Assembly: GCF_023091745.1 (NCBI RefSeq)
Contig: NC_068912.1
Span: forward strand, 55,978,567 to 56,042,566
Direction of reading: 5' to 3'
Length of the DNA stretch: 64,000 nt
Source of the DNA: Budorcas taxicolor
Taxonomy: Eukaryota > Chordata > Mammalia > Artiodactyla > Bovidae
Below are positions 57,276 through 64,000 of the stretch, piece by piece (within the stretch, counting starts at the first letter, position 1; each line of letters begins with the position of its first letter). Under the pieces are notes generated by a model. It was not told the DNA's origin, did not search any database, and saw only the letters and a list, made by a program, of their open reading frames with translations. The translations under genes and the position numbers were made by a program.

Positions 57276-58019
57276 AGATATGCCCATGTTGGAACCCATA
57301 TTTTTTGCCTTCTGGGTGGTACTTTTGCTTTATGCCTAATGTGTATCATTTCGTTCCGGTTTTCACATTCAGAACAGCACTTCTTAATCATTTTTAGATA
57401 CCCAAATTAGGCATATTCCATCTTATTGTGCACAGTAATATCCAAAGAATAATCTGAGTTTGGCTAAGACTCAAGGGTTCCCATGGTGAAATCCTAACTT
57501 TAATCAATGGAGAAATCTCAGAAAATTCTTTAGAAGAAAGGCACAGTTAGAGAAAGAAAGCAAATATCATAGTGCCAGAATTCTTACTTTTTGAAAGACT
57601 TTTAAAATAAGGGAGTTACATTTCAAATATACTTTCTCTTTCCTCAACACTTCTGATTTCTGATTACACTGCATTAATACAAGAGGGGCTGAATTTGTGA
57701 TCATGGACTCTATTAAATCAACCTGAAGAATTCAGTCATCATGTATCAAGTAGCAAATAATTTGGGAATCTGGGTATAAATTCCCAGTTCTGGAAGCTCA
57801 CAATCAATGGAGTGTTTCTATATTGTTTTGGAATGCAAAGTTGACCATTAAAATACTCCATGACTGCTCATTGATTTCAAGATGAGAATCAAAATTCAGA
57901 TTAGACTCAGCTGAGCTCTGCGGGACCACACTGTGGTCTCTGTCCCGCCTCCATATGTGTGGTATCAGAACCACAGAGGTCCCGTCTCTTCTTCACTAGT
58001 AGATACTCTCATATCTCTG

Positions 58020-58180
58020 TGCTTTTGTGGATGGTGATGCATCTCCCAGGAACGCTCCCTACTTTTTATGCCTGCTGCGTGCCTCCTCATTTTTCAAGGC
58101 TTACCTCAAAAGGTATCCCATCCCCTCTATATAGCTTTCCTTAATGCCTTCAGGTAAGGTTATCATGATCCGTCTCTTTA
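58020..58180 (+). mobile_element. L2-like 3' remnant
   Basis: atgcctgctgcgtgcctcct, ttcaaggcttacctcaaaag and ctatatagctttccttaatg follow the L2 sense order but are diverged. Confidence 0.5.
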
Positions 58181-58829
58181 CCTGTTTGTTGCCCTTTCCC
58201 ACAACAACTTCAGCTTTTGGAGGGGACCCCCTGTATAGTACTAGTTAAATCACCAATGCCCAGCAGAATTATGCTCTGGGGAGAGTGATCTGCACATAGC
58301 ACCCACTCCCCTCCAGAGCTGTAAGCCTGAAATGCTGCCAAGAGGAAGCCACTCGTGCTGAGCTCTGGCTCCTCCAGCAAACTTCAACCAGAGTAGCCTT
58401 GCTTGCAACTGGTGACATTCTTAGGCTTCCATGTTCCTAATGTTAGGCACATTTTTATAAGTGGCTGGATGGACAGATGGGTGGATGGATGGATCCATGG
58501 TTGATTAGGGTTCAAAATCTTAGAATTCAAGCCAATTGAGCAAATTCACAAGTGTTTCTTAAGCACTTACATAGAGCATTTCAGCACGATCTAATGAGGT
58601 CTCTATAAGGAAGTAAATAATTCAATGTCCACTTGGAGTTTGGGATTAGGTAACAAGTCAAGTTTTTAAAAAATAAATTACATTATAAGTTACATTTAAA
58701 AATCACCAGGAATTCCAGAGCCAAACCATAATATTACATATCCTACAGGCAACTTTTGAGGCTGAAGCAGTAGATGCAATTCTAAGCTGAAGTAAGGAGG
58801 GCTAGTGATTTTCTAAATAATGTTTTAAA
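58181..58829. other. No clear feature
   Basis: Contains a short GGAT-rich run (58468-58497) and a weak antisense L2-tail look at 58550-58600. Confidence 0.35.
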
Positions 58830-59060
58830 TAATGTACTGTTTTTAACTTGCCAAGTACTTTTCCATAGATAACCTTCTCTAAAATTCACTATTGCCTTGC
58901 CTTGAAAGTATTCTTCCGCTTGCTTTAAGGGAACATGAAGTAGAATTATTATTATTATTACAATAGCGATAAATAGAAAAGTTAAGTGACAAGCCCAAAT
59001 TTTCATAGCTAGAGAACAGAAGAGCCAAGAAAGTGGAATTCACGTCTGTCCACCAGAGGA
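58830..59060 (-). mobile_element. MIR SINE
   Basis: ccaagtacttttccatagat, attattattattacaatagc, gttaagtgacaagcccaaat and gccaagaaagtggaattcac follow the antisense MIR order. Confidence 0.6.
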
Positions 59061-59412
59061 CGGCCCATGTTTCGCAGAGCCTAAAGCATACACAACTGGA
59101 GTGGGAGAGTTTCTTCAAAGCAAGAAAACATTATTATAAAAATAAATTAGAAAGTATTTATTTAGAATGAGAAAGAAATCACAACATGATTTTAATTAAT
59201 TGTTTGACATACATTGATGGTGCTTTTCTTCCTTGTATGTTTTTAGCCCTGTACTTTGCTCAGATTTCCAACTCTAGGGTTTAGCCAGAATTTATCTGTC
59301 AGTACCAAAGTTATGGTAACCAGTTAGCTTAGAAACAAAGCCATAAGACTGGAATAAGAATCAGACTTCAGTTCAGCTGCGTGGAAGTTCAGAACACCCT
59401 GCAATATTCATT
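59061..59412. other. No feature recognised
   Basis: AT-rich unique-looking DNA. Confidence 0.35.
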
Positions 59413-59425
59413 TATGACCTTACCT

Positions 59426-59550
59426 GTGTGTATTAGCTGCTCAGTCATGTCCAGCTCTTCACGACACCGTGGACTGTAGCCCACCCGGCTCCTCTGTCTG
59501 TGGAAGTCTCCAGGCAAGAATACTGGAGTCAGTTGCCATTCCCTTCTCCA
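59426..59550 (-). mobile_element. Bov-A fragment with exact 13-bp duplication
   Basis: Contains only the BovB-derived body (tagctgctcagtcatgtcca to gttgccattcccttctcca) and no tRNA-like head. TATGACCTTACCT at 59413-59425 and 59551-59563 is an exact duplication. A 5'-truncated, fairly recent insertion. Confidence 0.92.
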
Positions 59551-59563
59551 TATGACCTTACCT

Positions 59564-60041
59564 ACTCCCTTCCTTAAAGAGCAGTCAGGTATGAGCACAA
59601 TTTAAAACTGAAAAAAAATTGTGTTTGAAGAGTCATGAGACAGGGCTGGGGTTATGGAGGAAGAGGTCATCTTGTTCAGATCCACCTCATTCCACAATCA
59701 GTGTTAACCAAAACAGTTTCTCCTTAATATCAGTGATCATGCTATGTCTAGTTCTAAACTTGGCCATGGCATGCAGACAGTGCATCAACCGTATCTGGTG
59801 AGAGAATGAGTGAAAGAATGGCAGGACAGTGTTTCATATTAAGGACTATCATCCAGAGCCATGGTGCTGAAGTGCTGGTTCCTGTGGTCCAGAGAGAATA
59901 TTGAGGAGGATTCTCTGAGAGACAGCTGCTGGAAAGAGCTCCTCCATCATTATCTAAGAAGTAGGACAGTTTATACAGAGAACAGAAGCAGCAAGGAGGT
60001 AACGGGGTCAGTCAGTAAAAGAGCAGAAGTTTCTGGGACTT
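59564..60041. other. No feature recognised
   Basis: Two unrelated 60-codon chance frames; no domain. Confidence 0.35.
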
Positions 60042-60122
60042 GAGCTTCCCTGGTGGCTCAGATGGTAAAGAATCCACCAGCAATGCAGGAAACCTGAGTT
60101 TGATCCCTGGGTTGGGAAGATC
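60042..60122 (+). mobile_element. Bov-tA tRNA-like domain only
   Basis: About 81 nt: head gcttccctggtggctcagat, anticodon-arm region, B box gagtttgatccctgg and gttgggaagatc, then it stops where the BovB-derived body should begin. A weak ACTT repeat flanks it (60038-60041, 60123-60126). 3'-truncated, tailless. Confidence 0.8.
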
Positions 60123-60365
60123 ACTTACACTTAGCCATACCCTAGACAATTTCTTCTTTTCATGGAATAGGATACTGAGTCTTTGCTACATGGCCAGATA
60201 TCACTGTTGATTTCATTGTAAATTTTTTGTTGATTTTATAAGACAATCTGCTCTGGTTTGCTTTCTGTGCTTCCATTTTATTTTTCAGCTTTGCTAACTG
60301 TTTGTCAACTGATAGTATTTATCATAAGTCCTGGAAAGCTGGTAATATTGCTAACAACCCCATAT

Positions 60366-60588
60366 GCATGTGTGCTAAGGTGCTTCAGTCATGTCCAACT
60401 TTTTGCAATCCAATGGGCTATAGTCTACCAGGCTCCTCTGTCCATGGGATTATCCAAGCAAAAATATTGGAGTGGATTGCCATGCCCTCCTCCAGGGTAT
60501 ATTCCTGACCCAGGGATCGAACCCTTGTCTCAGGCATCTCCTGTATTGGCAGGCAGATTCTTTACCGCTAGCACCACCTGGGAAGCCC
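60366..60588 (-). mobile_element. Bov-tA SINE
   Basis: gcatgtgtgctaaggtgctt end, body, long head variant ending ccacctgggaagccc. Complete. Confidence 0.94.
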
Positions 60589-61545
60589 AACAGCCCTGTA
60601 TATATATCCACAATAGAAAAAGGCATTTTGTAAAGTTTGGAGACAGAGGAGTTCTCTCTTTCCTCTCTCATCGTTGGTACTCACTGCAGTCATGCACTTT
60701 GGATGCTAAGCATTAGCCCAGATCTTTTAGTTAGTTATCCTACATGTATAGCATCTCCTGCCAACTTTGGTAATCACCTCCCAAATTACTTCACAGGCAA
60801 CCAGATTGGTTCTAATACCTATATAGTTGGTTCAGTTTTTGGTCTTGTATCTATATTATTTTCCAGCCATGCGACTACAGCTCTTCTGGGGCTCAGGATA
60901 AGGAATACTGCTTTATGTCTCACATTTGTCTCTTTCCAGAAAGTTCAGTTACTAACCCGGTTCCATACCAAGAGTTTTTCATCTTGGTTACCCTTCTGTG
61001 CACCTTTCTAATTCTTCTCCAGTATATATTTTCTGTAATATGATATTTGTGTGGGAGCCTAACCATAGGGTTGCTATGCTCTGACCTTTGGTGTCCAAAT
61101 CATTTTGTGAAATCTGCTGCCTGGCCTTTTCACTTTCAGTTTTCCATCATTACTTCCTTCTGTTATTTTGCTTAGTTCACATCTGTGTTAGCTTATTGTG
61201 CACCCCAAATATGTCAGATATTTCAATGGCAAGAAGAAAATACACAGACACACCATCATTTTCTTTTCTGAGTTATCATAAGGTAAGATCCCTAAACAGA
61301 CTTCAGAGTACTCTACAGAAGATGATTATAAAAATAGGACAATCAGTCATGGTGGAAACTCAATGGACTTCTTAATGAACTAGGCTGGCCTGAACACAAG
61401 GAGAGAAAGGGCATTATTAAGATCATTTTTTGACATTTTCCATGCAGTGCTCTTGTAATTTATCCACCTAATCTTTGCTGGACAACATGTACTAGCCTTT
61501 CAGCTTCTAAAGCACTTTGCAGAGCTTTCAAACACTTCAAACGTT
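60589..61545. other. No feature recognised
   Basis: Near 1 kb of moderately AT-rich DNA with frames up to 124 codons (60637-61011) but no domain I recognise. Confidence 0.4.
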
Positions 61546-61547
61546 AT

Positions 61548-61742
61548 AGTTGTTGTTGTTGTTTAGTCTCAAAATCATTACGACTCTTTGTGACTCCACG
61601 GCCTGCAGCATGCCAGGCTCCTCTGGCCTCCACTATCGCCCAGAGCTCTCTCAAATTCTTGTCCATTGAGTCAGTGATGCTATTTAATCATCTCATCCTC
61701 TGCTGCCCCCTTTTCCTTATGCCTTCAATCTTTCCCTTTATA
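61548..61742 (-). mobile_element. BovB 3'-end fragment, old type
   Basis: A (TTG)n tail at 61549-61562, then tacgactctttgtgactcca, tgcagcatgccaggctcctc, gtccattgagtcagtgatgc and catctcatcctctgctgccc. Diverged, ending near 61742. Confidence 0.82.
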
Positions 61743-62499
61743 GTTATTGGTCAATATTTATCTCTCCTCCAATAAAACTATGGATAAACACAAGGAAGAC
61801 AAGGAATTCATCTGCTTATTTGCACACCAGTTCTAGAAAGATAGTAGGTCCTCTATGCATATTTGTTGGAAGCATAATGAGTAAATCTCACCTTATTCTT
61901 TTCATTGGTCATTTATCTTCAAAATGGACCTTTTCTGTTTTATATATACTTTGTTCTAACTCGTCTTCTCTTCTCTTCATTCTTAAACTTGTAGTGCTTC
62001 CTGACCTCCACTTCAATCTTATTTTTTACAATATTTTCCTTTTGTGTTGGCTTTCAATTTCAGAGGCATCATAATGTGTTTTCCTCCCATTACTCTCTAC
62101 CTTTCCATGGCTTTTGAACAGTTTGCTTTCCATAGTGAAGGTGGATCTGGGCCTTTTGGAATCTGGAATAGAATAGGGGTGCCACTTTGAGACAAATAAT
62201 TCAAAATTATAATGTACAATTCAAAGCAGATTCGTGAGAATGGGGAGTCAGCCTCTGCCCACTGAACACTTCTTGGTTTCTTTCCCATAGATGCGGCAGG
62301 TGATATGAAGACACTGAGATAATTCTGAAAGCAAAACAAATTTAATTTAAAAAATTAATAGAATAAGGAGATAAAAGTGCTGTATAGGTAAAGGAGTTGT
62401 GATGATAGTTAAGCAGAACTAGGGATGAAAGGATAAATTTGTGAATTGGGAATTTGGGGGTTCACATCAGTGTGTCTCATGAAAATCAATTATAGCATA
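61743..62499. other. No feature recognised
   Basis: AT-rich unique-looking DNA. Confidence 0.35.
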
Positions 62500-62665
62500 G
62501 TTGGTAACAGCTTTTGATTTATAAAGGCTTGGATATCACATTAGCTCTGTGACCTCAGGTAAACTACTTAACCTCTCTGTTCATTTGTAAAATGCCACAA
62601 AGGGTCTCTGTAATGTTTAAACTGGAGGATATGTGATGAAGTAGTTCACACAGTGCTCAACAAAC
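62500..62665 (+). mobile_element. MIR SINE fragment
   Basis: ggatatcacattagctctgt, gacctcaggtaaactactta, acctctctgttcatttgtaa and cacacagtgctcaacaaaca follow the sense MIR order. Confidence 0.78.
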
Positions 62666-64000
62666 AGCAGTTGTTACTCTTAATGGTTTCTTCAAACCAT
62701 AAGAAACGCCTTTGTCTAGGAATTGCAAAAAGAAAGAGCAAAGCAGGAGGGGAAAAAGCAGTGTTAACTAACCCAGCTTCCAATTTCCTTGGCATTATTC
62801 TACCTTCCACATTATCCATCCACCACTATGCACCGGGAGGCAGAAAACAATAGAATGTCTAGCTCTTGAAGGCCCCAGTTCAGTGAATGAAGTGAAACGC
62901 TTGCATTCAGCAATGACTACTGTCCCTGGTCAGTTCAGATGAGTCACAGCAGATCAGCTGGAATGGTAACACTGGCAGCACATGGCAAGTCTCTCAAAAC
63001 AGTATCAACCAAATGGTGAGGGTTCACTTTGCTCAGGCCATGATGAATTTGGTCTGGGGGCCTTTCACTATTGGACCCTTGGCTATTGATGCTCTGACCG
63101 GAAAGCTCAAGGAAAAGCTTCGGCTTGGTCCTGTGGTTTCTCTGAGGGAGAATGGAGAAACTGGAGAAGCCCATTTTTTCAAAGCAGTTTGCCTCCAAGC
63201 TGCAGACTATATCATAACGGTAAAATGATAAACACTGACGGTTACCACCCCACATTTGCATCTATATTCATAAAGCAGAATGCATTCTATGTGGCAAAGC
63301 CAGCACCATTGTTTATGATTTCTTTGTGCAACGTGAAACAGGGAACTGAACAAATAATCTTCCCCTAATGTTTAATGTTTAGGCAAAGCTCTTGTTTTTT
63401 TTGCTTTTAGACATGTTCAAAATGTTCAAAAGTTCTGCTAAACACTATTTCTTCTTGAAATACAATATTTTGAACTCTATTATTCCACCTTCATCTGCTC
63501 CCCATGTAATCTCATAGTGTGGAGTAATTTAAAAGAAATATTGTTCCTCTGTGACTTTCTTGTTCTAACTTAAGACCAAGTTCTGGGCTATTGTCAAGTT
63601 TTAAGAAAACTACTTCAAAAATCTGAATACTTAGCTGTATTCACCACAAATATTTTGTAATGTGCTTTTTTTTCAAGCACTAAACCCTAGGTAGCCCATC
63701 CCATCCATTTCTCTAAACATTGACTCCACAATTCAAAGGTTATGTTGAATGACCAAGATGAAGCTTGATTATATGAAGCATTTCTCCCTATTTTGTGCAA
63801 ACCCTGGAGGCTGGTTTGTTCTGGCTCACTTCTGAAGAATCAGTCTTACGGAGATCAAAGCAAGCATGGAAATCTTCCAGGTAAAGCTCTCATCCTCACA
63901 TGGACAGTGTGTGCTCAGGCTAGTCCAGAGCTCCCTGACCTCTCCATGAGCAGTTTGGTGTTGAACTTCTGATGTCATCCTGGGATCTACTAGGTGTGTT
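62666..64000. other. Unrecognised sequence to the window end
   Basis: No known repeat. At 62930-63240 both strands are open (105 codons on minus, 71 on plus), and the composition differs from the AT-rich surroundings, but no domain, splice signal pair or family is recognisable. Confidence 0.4.

Larger units (their letters stand above)
55471..57950. other. Unrecognised repeat-poor stretch
   Basis: 2.5 kb with no recognised transposon. Contains a GT-rich patch (56568-56606), the 20-bp palindrome and the 16-mer triplication listed separately. No gene structure visible. Confidence 0.4.

Overview
This is a piece of a ruminant, almost certainly bovid, nuclear genome. The diagnosis rests on repeats: BovB (RTE) LINEs with the CAGTTCAGTTCAGTCGCTCAG-type 3' end, many Bov-tA SINEs (tRNA-Glu-like head joined to a BovB-derived body), three BOV-A2/Bov-A insertions, and a 3' UTR fragment of the bovine L1 subfamily, laid over an older mammalian layer (L1M, L2, MIR, MER5A-like, MLT1, ERV). 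Species (cattle, sheep, goat, other) cannot be fixed from repeats alone. I found no exon or intact cellular protein gene; all longer open frames are BovB reverse-transcriptase fragments or SINE shadows. The window reads as intergenic or deep-intronic DNA. Family calls are from recognition of consensus features, not from a database search.

Layout. 1-8 kb: one old antisense L1 carrying about ten later insertions (BovB, BOV-A2, Bov-tA and very short SINE-head pieces). 8-16 kb: L2 remnants, then three minus-strand BovB insertions. The one at 9526-11411 is special: its 5' end is a nearly perfect tRNA-Lys(CTT), and an 11-bp target-site duplication encloses tRNA and LINE together, so both arrived in one insertion. 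16-24 kb: MER5A-like, L1M, several Bov-tA, and a long L2 broken by Bov-tA and BovB. 24-38 kb: mostly unique AT-rich DNA with MIR/L2 scraps, an MLT1 LTR and few ruminant repeats. 38-48 kb: L2, BOV-A2, an L1M/HAL1-like piece and a degenerate LTR element with two recognisable LTRs. 48-64 kb: a Bov-tA split by a bovine-type L1 3' end, a BOV-A2, an ERV pol fossil, a 20-bp perfect palindrome in otherwise unremarkable DNA, more Bov-tA, and a final 1.3 kb of unrecognised sequence.

How the parts relate. Nothing here works as an operon or pathway. The relationships are parasitic and chronological: BovB supplies the retrotransposition machinery that mobilised Bov-tA/BOV-A2, and nested copies give an order of events. 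The most interesting signals concern RNA chimerism in retrotransposition: the tRNA-Lys::BovB fusion, a Bov-tA dimer lacking its 3' end, and several insertions consisting only of the SINE's tRNA-like head, most with short flanking duplications.
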